DNA from: Misgurnus anguillicaudatus
Lineage: Eukaryota > Chordata > Actinopteri > Cypriniformes > Cobitidae
Assembly: GCF_027580225.2 (NCBI RefSeq)
Contig: NC_073359.2
Location: 17,058,001 to 17,122,000 of the forward strand
Direction: 5' to 3'
Length of the DNA: 64,000 bases
Part shown: positions 50,301 to 58,725 of the stretch, piece by piece
How positions within the stretch are numbered: position 1 is the stretch's first letter
Layout: each line of letters opens with the position of its first letter
Notes under the pieces: generated by a model
What the model was told of the DNA's origin: nothing
The model's database searches: none
Seen by the model: the letters and a program-made list of their open reading frames with translations, nothing else
Program-made: the position numbers and the translations under genes

Positions 50301-53300
50301 CGCCCCTACTCCCCCACTGCAATAATGCACATGCTCGCAGACATATACACATATGAGCTAATGCATATGTGGTGACATATGAATGCGCACATAGGCCTAC
50401 TGTATGTGAGAACAGATGAATATACTGCAATGATTTATTCCTGAAGGGAATTTAGGTGTGATAATCTATTGTTTTGTGTAGAAATAAAATAAAATAAAAT
50501 AAGATAAATTAAATAAAAACGCCTTATTTTTATAGCCTTTTTTGAATTTTGTTATATTTTTTGTTTATCTTATTTTTATGTGCAGAAAATAAATCAAATA
50601 AGTTAAATAAAATAAAAAACGCCTTATTTTTGTCTTATTTTTATAGCCTTTTTTGTATTTTGTTATTTCTTTTATCTTTTTTGGGCAGAAAATGAATAAA
50701 ATCAAATAAAATAAGTTAAATAAAATAAAAAACACCTTCTTTTTGTCTTATTTTTATAGCCTTTTTTGTATTTTGTTATATCTTTTGTTTATTTTATTTT
50801 TATGTGCAGCAAATTAAATCAAATCAAATAAGTTAAATAAAATAAAAAAGCCTTATTTTGTCTTATTTTTATAGCCTTTTTTGTATTTTGTTATTTCTTT
50901 TGTTTATCTTATTTTTATGGGCAGCAATTGAAATCAAATGAAATAAAATAAATAAATAAAAAAACGCCTTATTTTATCTTATTTTTATAGCCTTTTTTGT
51001 ACTTTGTTATTTCTTTTCTTAATCTTATTTTCCAGTTTATCTTTCAGTACAAACATCTACAAATTCTTAAATCAAGCACCAAAAGCAAAATGCAAATGAC
51101 GTAATATATAAAAAATGACCAAAATTTGAGTTTTATATATAGTTTATATATATTTAAAATAAACACAGCAAAACAGGATTTTCAAGCAAACATTTTCTTA
51201 GTATTTTTGTCTTGTTTTCAGTAAAACTATCTAAAAAATCTTGATATTTTCTTGATGAGCAAAATGACCCAAGAAAATAAGTCTTGTTTTTAGACCAAAA
51301 ATATCAAATTTAAGTGATTTTGTGCATAAAAAAAGCAAAAAAATCTGCCAATGGGGTAATCTTAATTTAATTAAACATCTTAATTATGAATTTTTAGATA
51401 TTTTTACTGAAAACAAGACAAAAATACTAAGAATTTTTTTTCTTGAAAATCATTTTTTTGCAGTGTATACATTACTGTAAGTGAGCTTATGGTTAAAACA
51501 AAAAAAACATCTGGGGTAAGAAAAAAATAACATCTTTAGTAAGGATTTTAAGTTAATTTTAAGTTTATGTTTTTACCTCATTGCCAGATTTTTTCTTGTT
51601 TTAACTATAGACGGTTTCAGCAGTAACAACATAAACAAGTGCTTCCGTGGTCTACACGTAACTTTCGGTAAACTCCGCTAAGAATAAATAACAACAAAGT
51701 ACTTTAAACGTAGTTTATTTATATAACAAGCAAAATAACCAACATGTAGATTACCTAGGACACCAAAACATTTTTTATTTTCGATGAGGTATTTGTTCAA
51801 GAGTTTAGTTTAGCAACTATTCAGACCATTAAAAAAACTGAAACCGGAAGTAAAGTTCAGACCAGAGTCAGACACGTATCACGTCACCGCACGTGCATCC
51901 AATGAAACGTCTATAAACTCAAATCATTTTAATTATTTGTTTCAGAAGATAATTTATAGGCCATTTTGTTTCTTAAGCAATTGATTTAAGAATTTTTAGA
52001 TATTTGTACTGCAAAATACGATGAACTAAAGAAAAAACTAAAGTAAAAACACAAAAAAGGCAAAAAAAAGATAATTTATTAAAAATGCTTAAACTTTTGG
52101 ATGTAAAAAACATACTGGCTGGGCGTGAAACTGTGAGTAAAAAATGGATGTTAAACTGATCTAAACTTTAAAAAATTTGTAGCATTTTTGTCAAATAAAA
52201 ACATATTTTTATGTTACTTTAACTTAAGAAAATTAGTTAAACCATTTCAACTTGAATTTATAAGTTATGTCAACTTTTTTAAGCCAAAACTTAAAACGGT
52301 AGGTTGAATTGGCCTGCAAAACCAATTCATCCTGCATATCTTTTACAGTGTAGTTTCAGTGTAACCCAAACAAAAAACTAGATTTACCTTGTAACCTGCG
52401 TCCTAGTGTTGAAGTCCAAAGATCGCATTGATTTCAGGACCTCAATGCACCCCATGTACTGCAGAAACGAGAAAAACAAAGTTAAACATTACTTTCATGA
52501 TGCCTATAATAATTAGTTGTAATTTCTCAGAGGTCAGCATTGCTTTATGTAAATATGTAGCTAATTTGTCTGTCAAGGTCCATGACTGCGGTGCTGAAGA
52601 ACAACTGTCTCTCACAAACAAGTGTGCTTTAACAGCACAATAATATCAGTAGGATGCACATATGTGCTTGTAACCTAACGCTGTGTAATTATAGATAAAT
52701 GCTAAACGTATAATTTGGCAAGGCAGCTTGTTCTGAATAAGACAGCATAATAACCATGCTGGGGAGGGTCATTACCGCAAAGCGTAAAGAGACTGCCGGC
52801 AATAACTGCATCACGGCTGGTGAGGGCGGACTGGGTATAACCGTATCTGGGCCTTTTGGGACCTGAAAAGTGCACTGTTGAAGGTGTTGGGGAATATCCA
52901 TTCGGTTATTAGTCACTAATGTGTCCTAAAGGGTCACAGTGCAAGATGCTGATGTGCCTTTTGTCCCTACCCCCCTTTCACATATGTCTTAATTAAAGTG
53001 CCGTAGATGAGAATTTGCGGGTTTTGTGCTTACAGGGAGAGTAAAAGATTTGGGGATGCCCACCTCGACCCACAGCAACCTACGTTTGAGTCAAAGGGAA
53101 TGTCCTTTTAGTTACCCGTGTTAGGTGGTGTGAGACGTTTGTTTTTGTTTATATCAACATTTAAGACACATAGAAAAAGTCATATATTGATTTCTTTTTA
53201 AAGTTGCAGACCTGTATACATTTCTTTGTTCTGATGACTACAAAGAAAGACATTTTGAGGAATGCTTTAACCAAACCACCCCATTCACTTCCATAGACTT

Positions 53301-56300
53301 CCATTGGGGCTCTTAATCGGTTTGGTTTCAAACATTCTTCAAAATATCTTTCTTTGTGGTCATCAGAATAAAGAAATTTATACTGGTTTGTAACAACATG
53401 ACAGTAAGTAAATGATGATGACAGAATTTTCATTTTTGGGTGAACTATCCCTTTAAAATCTATTTCCTTTGCCTCTTGTCTTTAACACATATAACTGCGC
53501 TTTAGGGGAAGGCCCTAACAACTTCTTTTGACCTTGATACAGTTTTGTATGAATATAAATGAGCCCCCAAGTGTGACGGTTTTCACTAGGTTGCATTCTC
53601 AACGTTTTTCTGCAATCACGCCTTGGGCTTTCGAAAGCACAAAACCAAAGTATGTTACTGTAAATGAACAACAAATCCTTTTTAGGTCCGTTCCATTATT
53701 ATATGGCCTCAGTCCATTTTTTATATCTTTAATATTGACTATTGAGTAAGGTCATGTCAAAGATTGAAATCAATGACTGACATCAAACTTTGAAGCTCCT
53801 AATATCAAAATTAGATTATGAGACTTTGGATTTCACATATTCTTTTTATTAAACATGTAATGTTTCTCTTTTTTTTACTCAGAAGTGATCTTAACTTCAA
53901 AAATGCCGTGCTTGCCCCATAACTAGATTAATCAACAGCAGGAAATTTTCAATCTGTGTGATGAGACTTTTATCTTCCTTTTAACTTTCTCTTCCTCTTT
54001 TTGTCAAAGACCTCTTTGTTATGCACAACCATTCAAGGTTTAGGGTCACTTGACTGAAATGTTTCTGATGATTTTAAAAACTTTGACAGACAAAGTAAAT
54101 ATCAAACATGTTCATTTATTTTATTGTAAAAGTAAAGTCTTATAAACATTATTTTAAGTAAATCAGCCAATAAGAGACCAGAACAGATGTGGACTCCTTC
54201 AATACTATTTAAAGATCATCTCTTTGAAATTGTGAAAAACCTCAAGAAGCTGAATGATAAAATGCAAATACGCTGTCAGAAAAAAAATGGTCACTAGCTG
54301 TCACTGGGGTGGTACTTTTTTAAAATAAGTACTCTTTAAATAAATATTGGTCCCACAGAGTGCATCCTTGTATCTCAAAGGTGCATATTAGTGCCAAATG
54401 TACACATATCTGTACCTAAATTGTACATACAGTATAAGGGCCTTTTTAAAGGGTACCGTCCCATTGACAGATAGGGACCATTTTTTCTGACGGTGTATAG
54501 ACGGTTTCAGCAGTAACAACATAAACAATCGGCTGTCGTGGTCCGCACGTAACTTCCGGTAAACTCCGCTAAGAATAAATAACAACAAAGTACTTTTAAC
54601 GTAGTTTATTTATATAACAAGCAAAAACAACCACATAGATTACCTAGGAAACCAAAACATTTGTTATTTTCGTCGAGGCATTTGTTCAACAGATCAGTTT
54701 AGCAACTAGTCAGACCATTAAAAACACGAAACCGGAAGTAAAGTTCTGATTCAGATCGGATCCAGTGCGTCCGATGAAAACGTCTATAGCATAGTTTGAA
54801 TTACTTTATCACCCAATATGTACTTTTTACCGTTTTGGAATCCATTCGGCCGATCTCCGGGTCTGGCGATACCACTACTTATAACGTAATAATAAAGGAC
54901 TTTGCTGCCGCAACATGGCTGCAGCAGGCGCAACGATACCACGCAGTGCCCGAAAACAGTCCCTTGCTATTGAAAGTTACCAAGGGGACTACTTTCAGGC
55001 ACTGCGTAATATCATTGCGCCTGCTGCAGCCATGTTACAGCAGCAAAGTCCTTAATTATTACACCAGAATAAAAGTATAGTTCCTAGCCATATCAGCCTG
55101 TCTTAGTACATAATGTAAGTACAGAAGAGTCAACAGGAAAAGTATCTAAACTATTTGGTCATTTTACGCACGATGCTAATGGTCTTATCAGATTCAATGG
55201 ATTTTGCTAAGCTATGCTAAAAGTGGTACTGCCAGAGATCAGCTGAATGGATTCCAAAACGGTAAAAATCAAATGTTTAACTCTAGGGGAGCTGGAAAAT
55301 CAGCCTATTTTCGAAAAAAAGTGTAGTGTCCCTTTAAGTTCGATGGAAATGAGCAGTGAGATACTCTCCAACTATGTATAGATGAAGTACTTTCACACTA
55401 TTGTTTTGCATAGACTTCTGTTCTTAGAGAGTTGGTCATCTAGGAGCTGCACAAGTGTCATATGTTGCCTGGGTTTATGTAACAGCAACAAAACTCCTAT
55501 TGATTCATAGAAATCTGGGTCAGTATTTTAAAGGACGCGTTAAATGCTTTTGCGTAGACGACTTCAATCTTAAATCTCTGTGGTGTACCAACATGCCATA
55601 GTGTTATTGGACTGGAGCCCCCTGCACCCCTCCACCCACCGCTTCCTCTTCTACACATGTGATACAAATGACTGTGATTAAACGTAATTGAATAAACGAA
55701 TGAATGGTGCCTGTGTAACGCAATTAAGGAGCGTTCGCAGGCCCAAGCTGCACTAATGGAGAGAGAGCCGTGTGGTTACAATAGATGCTCGGGTGGAGGA
55801 GAGTGGATGGGTGGGAAACAGGGCTGAAGGAGGATGGCTGTCATTGACGTCAAACGTCTTGCCAGTATTATTTTGTAAACCTTTACTGACCAAGAGGGAA
55901 AGATTTCGGTTTATAGCTATATACAATTAACGAAGTGTCAAAGTAGCTAAAGGCTAAGGCTTTACTGTAAGTGTTACCAAGGCCTTTATATTGTTTGCCT
56001 GTGTGATGTTTTCTTGTGATTTTATAACAGGATTTGTCTGCTTTTACTTATACAAGTACGAATTATGTGGACAAACAATTGAAAGTAGAGATGCACTGAT
56101 ATTACATTTTACACCGATACCAATAGCCGATTATTCAGACTGATATCTGCTGACGCCGATAGTTTGGTGGTTATATTAACTTCAATTAACTAAATTCTGA
56201 AGTTATATGAAGATATAATGACCGTTAATATTGAACATTAAACTAGCTTAAATTTATTGGATTTTCCTATTCTGTTTTTATTGACAGGATATATCGGCAA

Positions 56301-57916
56301 CGACTTTTGGCTTTTTTGAAACAATCGGCCAATAGTGCGAAAATTGCTTTTATCGACCGATATATCAGTGCATCTCTAATTGAAAGCTGTGTAAATTGCC
56401 TTTTTTAATGCGTCTACGCATAAACAATTTGCCTTTATATTAGCGTTCAATGTTAACATTAGTTGCATGTCACAGCAATAGTATTTAACTAAATTAATTC
56501 TGTTGTTTTGCTCATTAAAAGTAGCCTTAAAATCACATTCACACACTTTAAACCTTTGTTATTTTGCTAATAATGGCTTTTATAGAAGGGTTTAAGACAA
56601 GACCACATATTTAAAATTAGTGGGGTGCATTTCCCCATCAATGTCTTTAAGAAGGGACTGTACTGATCCCAAAACCAAAGTTTAGCATTTTCCATCCTGC
56701 TTTCGAGTATAGTTGTTTTGCAAAAGTCAACGCTCCATATACTGTCATAAACAATGAACCGCCCCACTGCCCCACCTCCCCTTAGTTATAGTTCAGTTGT
56801 TTATATCTGCAGTTTGTTTACCAGCGCTGCCCTGTGCTCTGACGCAGTCGTTGTACGTACCACACAAAGCAATACTGTATATCTGGATTAAATTATATAT
56901 TCCTCCGGTACCCTCAAGCAATGACACTCACAACCCAGTATGCTGCAGCAAAGAAAGCCTCATTGTTCTCTTATCATTTGCAGTTTCACACAAACCCAAT
57001 TGCGACATTTTGCTGTTGTGTATTAGCTTTCAGCTGAATTCATGCAGTTGTATTCAAATCTTCTTTCCAACAGAGCTGCATAAAATGGTGCAGTGATCAT
57101 AAACAAGTGATACGAACGATTATCTAGAGATGTGTCTCGAGCTATATTGCAGACCTGAAAAAACAGTAAGCGGAAAGCACTATGATATTTCAAGTTGATA
57201 AGCAAGACACTCACCCTAACGATGTAGGAAGCTCCTGTGCTGCTGATCTTTATGTCTGGGTGCAACCACCCCTGCGTCGGCTTGTTGATGAAGCTCCCCT
57301 TCTGGGTAAAGTTATCTCCCAGCCATATGCCCTCTACCCTGGTCCTCCGGTTCATCCCTGTCCTGAAGCTCCCAGAGCCCCCCGGACTCCCCTCGGCGGC
57401 CCCCGAATCTCTGTGACTTGCTGAACCTCCGATGGCCCTCTGCCGCCTAACGGCCTGTAGGGAACAAGGGCCCACACAAACAGGGTCACAGGAGTTGAAC
57501 ACAGCTGCAAGACTAGCCACAGGACCACTAGCAGCAGTTGCACCCCTGGGTGCAGAACTATCGGCCGTAGAGGCCCTGCCCGAGTCCTTGCTGGAACCAG
57601 AGCTGGAGCTGCTATTGGAGGGACTACGGCTTAGCAGCGAGTTGGAGAACTTCCACTGGGGCATCTTGGGGATGAGCATGCAGAAGGTGGTGGTGCCGTC
57701 CTGCTCGCCATCCAGCCCGGGAGAGTCGGCCAGCACCTGAGCCGAGGGCGGAGGGAGAGCAGCGGTCTCCAGGGGCGGCAGCTCCAAGCCAGGCGTGGAC
57801 GAGGAGGCCACCGGGGTGGCCACCACCTTCCCGCTCATGGCTAGGCTCTGCATCAGGTCGTCGGAGGAGGTCACTGAGTCGTTCCGGAAGCGGCCATACT
57901 TGGGCTTAAGTAGCAT
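38254..57916 (-). CDS. shc2: SHC2 adaptor protein (CH2-PTB-CH1-SH2), complete gene of 12 coding exons
   Basis: Exons in transcript order on the complement: 57215-57916, 52388-52458, 48809-48869, 46331-46450, 46041-46094, 45899-45950, 45236-45362, 42520-42697, 39554-39638, 39287-39454, 38792-39081, 38254-38382. They total 2,037 nt (678 aa), with GT-AG junctions and closed phases. Shc proteins bind phosphotyrosine on activated receptors and recruit Grb2/SOS to Ras-MAPK. The PTB domain (about 219-395) keeps Arg of QVTR, Ser of SISF, Lys of AKDP, Arg of VNQR and Phe of AFEL, the pTyr-pocket and core residues known from SHC1. CH1 has YYN (416-418) and YVN (508-510) Grb2 motifs and an FDMRPFEDAL adaptin-type site. 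SH2 (583 to about 673) has WYHGRMS and FLVRDS with Arg606. Paralogue choice rests on PTTFC/MPQWKF-like, AWGDDEES and [19 protein letters not shown] matches to SHC2. It is longer than human SHC2 (582 aa) because of its N-terminus. Confidence 0.95.
38567..38754. mobile_element. MITE (GGGGTGGTTTCCCTGACATG), in shc2 intron 11
   Basis: GGGGTGGTTTCCCTGACA opposes CCAGGAAACTGCCCC. Internal AAGACTTAATTTAAAAACACC resembles 34189-34446. Confidence 0.65.
38792..39081 (-). CDS. shc2: shc2 exon 11 (SH2)
   Basis: On the complement: acceptor TTTCATAG, donor GTGGGT. It encodes [69 protein letters not shown] and [19 protein letters not shown] four bases further on is an alternative donor but would not match the family junction. 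Confidence 0.96.
39287..39454 (-). CDS. shc2: shc2 exon 10 (CH1, YVN motif)
   Basis: On the complement: acceptor TACTGTAG, donor GTGAGT. It encodes [26 protein letters not shown] and [12 protein letters not shown] at 508-510 is the SHC1 Y317-type Grb2 site. Phase 1 on both sides. Confidence 0.95.
39554..39638 (-). CDS. shc2: shc2 exon 9 (CH1)
   Basis: On the complement: acceptor CCTTTCAG, donor GTAGCT. It encodes [20 protein letters not shown] then VHWDTENN. Fast-evolving; placed by phase (0 to 1) and weak resemblance to the human SHC2 linker. Confidence 0.8.
40100..40988. mobile_element. CACTGCAAAA-family fold-back MITE, interrupted
   Basis: ATTTTTGTCTTGTTTTCAGT at the left and TTTTTGGCAGTG at the right, with family arms. 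A MITE at 40361-40862 splits the right arm. Confidence 0.82.
40361..40862. mobile_element. MITE (AAAGGGGCCATGGCATGAAA), nested
   Basis: AAAGGGGCCATGGCA opposes TGCCATGGCCCCTT. Homologous in inverse orientation to 3521-3886. The host arm continues as CAAATTTGATATTTTTGGTC. Confidence 0.85.
41035..41136 (-). repeat. Degenerate tRNA-like sequence
   Basis: On the complement, GTAGCGACAGACGTCTTAAC is followed by AGAGCGTTCGACTCTCATG and a second GAGCGGTTCGACTCTCG. The GTTCGACTC boxes are B-box-like, but no cloverleaf fits. Probably a SINE head abutting a TA-MITE. Confidence 0.4.
41137..41537. mobile_element. TA-type fold-back MITE (CACCGCAAAAAATGAATGTC)
   Basis: ACCGCAAAAAATGAATGTCTTACTT and AAGTAAGACATTCATTTTTTGCAGTG are inverted. 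Long arms pair around TAAGTTCATTTTTC-type centre. Confidence 0.88.
41587..42024. mobile_element. TA-type fold-back MITE (CACTAGAAAAAATGATTTTC)
   Basis: CACTAGAAAAAATGATTTTC opposes GAAAATAATTTTTTGCAGTG; arms of the CACTGCAAAA family. Confidence 0.88.
42520..42697 (-). CDS. shc2: shc2 exon 8 (CH1, YYN motif)
   Basis: On the complement: acceptor ACGTTAG, donor GTAAAA, 178 nt. It encodes [20 protein letters not shown] then [20 protein letters not shown] at residues 416-418 matches the SHC1 Y239/Y240 Grb2 site. Ends in phase 0. Confidence 0.95.
43661..44490. repeat. Partly duplicated GC-rich repeat block
   Basis: GAGGCGGCAAGCGTGAGTGA... (43661) and GAGGTGGCAAGCACGAGTGA... (43998) begin two diverged direct copies about 337 bp apart. 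Both contain GTTAAGTCAATGCAAAGA and CAGGAGCTTGCTCTAG-type sequence also found at 12051-12512. The second copy holds an extra segment with a short frame (44248-44350). Confidence 0.7.
44517..45190. mobile_element. Two tandem/overlapping CACTGCAAAA-family fold-back MITEs
   Basis: TCTTACTATTTTTGTCTTGTTTT occurs at 44532 and again near 44895, each followed by a family palindrome. The block ends AAAGTATTTTTTGCAGT at 45190, 46 bp from shc2 exon 7. Confidence 0.82.
45236..45362 (-). CDS. shc2: shc2 exon 7 (PTB end)
   Basis: On the complement: acceptor TTCTCTAG, donor GTGAGA. It encodes [20 protein letters not shown] and [16 protein letters not shown]. The core Phe of AFEL is kept; the usual FELRFKQY reads FELQFKQY here. 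Ends in phase 2. Confidence 0.96.
45520..45780. repeat. Dispersed GTGACCC-family fragment
   Basis: TCATTTTTTGTGATTTACTG, AACTGACTGAGTATAAG and ATAGACAGAGTCACATA recur in other introns here. Confidence 0.5.
45899..45950 (-). CDS. shc2: shc2 exon 6 (PTB)
   Basis: On the complement: acceptor CGTTTCAG, donor GTATTT. It encodes [17 protein letters not shown], including the Lys and Arg that bind phosphotyrosine. Ends in phase 1. Confidence 0.96.
46041..46094 (-). CDS. shc2: shc2 exon 5 (PTB)
   Basis: On the complement: acceptor GCTCTTAG, donor GTGAGT, 54 nt. It encodes [18 protein letters not shown]. The family consensus is IANHHM, so this copy has HHP where NHH is usual. Confidence 0.94.
46331..46450 (-). 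CDS. shc2: shc2 exon 4 (PTB)
   Basis: On the complement: acceptor TTATTAG, donor GTTAAC. It encodes [20 protein letters not shown] then [32 protein letters not shown] is a Shc hallmark and [10 protein letters not shown] resembles SHC2 LSLSVPATRQ. Confidence 0.96.
46957..47452. mobile_element. MITE (TTAAAGAGCACCTATT ends), nested
   Basis: TTAAAGAGCACCTATT opposes AATAGGTGCTCTTTAA. 47190-47454 is homologous to 23265-23541 (CTTTCAAACATGGTAAGGAG). Confidence 0.85.
47520..48075. repeat. AT-rich AATATATTT repeat block
   Basis: Many copies of AAATATATTT in both orientations around CATATGGCAAAAA and TTTTTTGCCGTATGGGATA. Likely a diverged fold-back repeat. Confidence 0.55.
48085..48352. repeat. Dispersed repeat (GCCTGATCTCACGAGAATTC)
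   Basis: Contains TCGTATGAATTCATACAAAG, ACCCCTAACCCTGCCCCTAA and CATGAGATAGCG, a recognisable fish dispersed repeat with weak inverted ends. Confidence 0.6.
48809..48869 (-). CDS. shc2: shc2 exon 3 (PTB)
   Basis: On the complement: acceptor AAATGCAG, donor GTAAGG. It encodes [21 protein letters not shown]; human SHC2 has REAINRLHEAVPGVRGSWKKK. Confidence 0.95.
48975..49150. repeat. TGTGTTAA-rich palindromic repeat, in shc2 intron 2
   Basis: Repeated AACACATTTTGTGTT and ACACAATGTGTTAAAA, beginning CACTCTTAGAACGAATGTG. Lies just 5' (transcript sense) of exon 3. Confidence 0.55.
49380..49655 (+). repeat. Diverged dispersed repeat ending in a SINE tail
   Basis: Around 49455-49570, GTAATGTGCTACTAAGGACT, TTTGGACAACTTTAAAGGC and TTTTCAAATAGTTTTATC are pieces of the TATGTGACCCTGG family. 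At 49620, ATATAAAAGTGTCTGCCAAA is a SINE tail. Confidence 0.5.
49656..50477. other. shc2 intron 2, no gene recognised
   Basis: No element ends or exon found; the 65-codon frame at 50178-50375 is unsupported. Confidence 0.4.
50478..51035. repeat. Minisatellite of about 113-bp units, five copies
   Basis: TTATTTTTATAGCCTTTTTT recurs at about 50526, 50636, 50749, 50866 and 50978, each followed by TATTTTGTTAT and an AAATAAAATAAAATAA run. Confidence 0.88.
51170..51467. mobile_element. Internally deleted CACTGCAAAA-family MITE
   Basis: TTTTCTTAGTATTTTTGTCTTG at the left and TTTTTTTGCAGTG at the right. After AATCTGCCAATGGGGTAA most of the second arm is missing. Confidence 0.8.
51606..51915. mobile_element. 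MITE (TATAGACGGTTTCAGCAGTA ends)
   Basis: TATAGACGGTTTC opposes GAAACGTCTATA. About 310 bp, very similar to 54496-54788 throughout. Confidence 0.85.
52388..52458 (-). CDS. shc2: shc2 exon 2 (PTB)
   Basis: On the complement: acceptor TTTCTGCAG, then [23 protein letters not shown], donor GTAAAT. Phase 2, within the Arg codon that contacts phosphotyrosine in SHC1 PTB. Confidence 0.96.
53207..53456. mobile_element. MITE (AAAGGGATAGTTCACCCAAA family)
   Basis: The right end TTTTGGGTGAACTATCCCTTTAA is clear. The internal CTTCCATAGACTTCCATTGG and ACCTGTATACATTTCTTTG match 59798 and 63535. Left terminus not seen. Confidence 0.78.
53457..54290. other. shc2 intron 1, nothing recognised except repeat scraps
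   Basis: A GTGACCC-family scrap lies near 53725-53830 (TTGACTATTGAGTAAGGTCA). No gene. Confidence 0.4.
54496..54788. mobile_element. MITE (TATAGACGGTTTCAGCAGTA ends), second copy
   Basis: TATAGACGGTTTCAGCAG opposes GAAAACGTCTATA. Same order of internal blocks as 51606-51915. Confidence 0.85.
54826..55337. mobile_element. Fold-back MITE (AAAGGGACACTCC family), 5' truncated
   Basis: It starts inside the left arm (TACCGTTTTGGAATCCATTC) and keeps the right end AAAAGTGTAGTGTCCCTTTAA. The central GCAACATGGCTGCAGCAGGC palindrome is present. Confidence 0.75.
55338..56077. other. shc2 intron 1, no gene recognised
   Basis: 55560-55870 is less AT-rich and not obviously repetitive; it could hold regulatory sequence, but nothing specific is visible. 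Confidence 0.35.
56086..56378. mobile_element. hAT MITE (TAGAGATGCACTGATAT ends), perfect 8-bp duplication
   Basis: TAGAGATGCACTGATAT opposes ATATCAGTGCATCTCTA, flanked by ATTGAAAG at 56078-56085 and 56379-56386. 293 bp. Confidence 0.93.
56387..57214. other. shc2 intron 1 next to exon 1, nothing recognised
   Basis: No element termini or extra exon supported. Frames at 56567-56767 and 56797-57096 look random. Confidence 0.4.
57215..57916 (-). CDS. shc2: shc2 exon 1: CH2-like region and PTB start
   Basis: The start codon is the complement of 57914-57916 and opens [20 protein letters not shown], matching the p66-type start of SHC1 and the start of SHC3 ([12 protein letters not shown]). The frame is open further upstream, but homology begins here. 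Within the exon are [16 protein letters not shown] (SHC2-specific), Ser/Ala-rich linkers, and an internal Met188 (complement of 57353-57355) before RRTRVEG that corresponds to the p52 start of SHC1. The exon ends at GASYIVR with donor GTGAGT, phase 0, 234 codons. Confidence 0.93.
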
Positions 57917-58260
57917 GCCCGGAGGAGCGGTCCAGATCGGAGAGGAGAGTGGGGGGAAGGAGGGAGGGGAAGGGGGGATGGCTAGGGAAAAAGGAAAGAT
58001 GCTGTGGAAGGAAAGGAGAAATCCACAGGAATCCACTGGAAGGTGAATCGGCTCTCTGTGGACTGAGTCTAGCCCTGTGTCCTCTTGCACACATAAGCGT
58101 CACCCTATCTCTCTCTCTCGCTGCCTTACTGACAGCTTCTTCTGTCCCTTCGAGTGGCTGGTTTAAGCCCACCCACTTTCTCTTCTCCCCCCTCTCTTTC
58201 TCTCTCTCTCGCTCGCCCCCCTTTCTCAGCTCACCCCCCCCACACACACTCTCATTATGA
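57917..58260 (-). promoter_or_regulatory. shc2 upstream / 5' UTR region with purine-pyrimidine tracts
   Basis: Directly upstream of the shc2 start the + strand is G/A-rich (57930-57985), and 58095-58255 is C/T-rich with CTCTCTCTCT runs. A TTTCCCTAG acceptor-like site on the complement near 57980 could join an upstream non-coding exon. No coding similarity. Confidence 0.35.
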
Positions 58261-58607
58261 TGTCATGCTGTTATGGTCTCTCTAGCCCTGGCCAACCCAG
58301 CTGCATTTAGGCAACATTAGCTAATGCACATCTGCCTCAGGAGCTCCTTATAGCTTCATGCATATGTTATTGTACATGAACAGACAAACCAAAATGTACA
58401 AAGTCATGCACTGCCTCTCTGTGCTGCAACGTTAGTTAAAGGTGAAAGGTTTGAAAGTTAAATACACCACATGCTCAGACTGGTAAATGAAACAGTGGCT
58501 TTCACATTGTTTGTTTGAGCATCCCACTCAGTCCGACATAGCAACATTGGCTCAAGCAATGGCGTAAGTAAGGGGAACCAACTGGTTTGGCACAGTATTT
58601 TATTATG

Positions 58608-58725
58608 TTGCATTTACGCATTTGGCAGACTTACAGTGCATTCAAGCTATAGGCTACACTTGATCAGTATGTGTGTTCCCTGGAAATTGAACCAACAATC
58701 TTAGTAGTGCTAACACAACGCTCTT
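58608..58725 (-). repeat. tRNA-derived SINE, degraded
   Basis: On the complement, TAGTGCTAACAC... and GATTGTTGGTTCAATTTCC (B-box-like) precede GTGTGTTCC and the CTGCCAAATGCGTAAATGC tail. Confidence 0.6.

Noticed and set aside
38254..57916. Assigning the - strand gene to SHC1 or SHC3
   Set aside because: The [29 protein letters not shown] and ESELHL segments are SHC2-specific, although the extreme N-terminus resembles SHC1/SHC3.
57432..58046. Two + strand frames over shc2 exon 1
   Set aside because: Antisense shadows of the Ser/Pro/Ala-rich, GC-rich shc2 coding exon.
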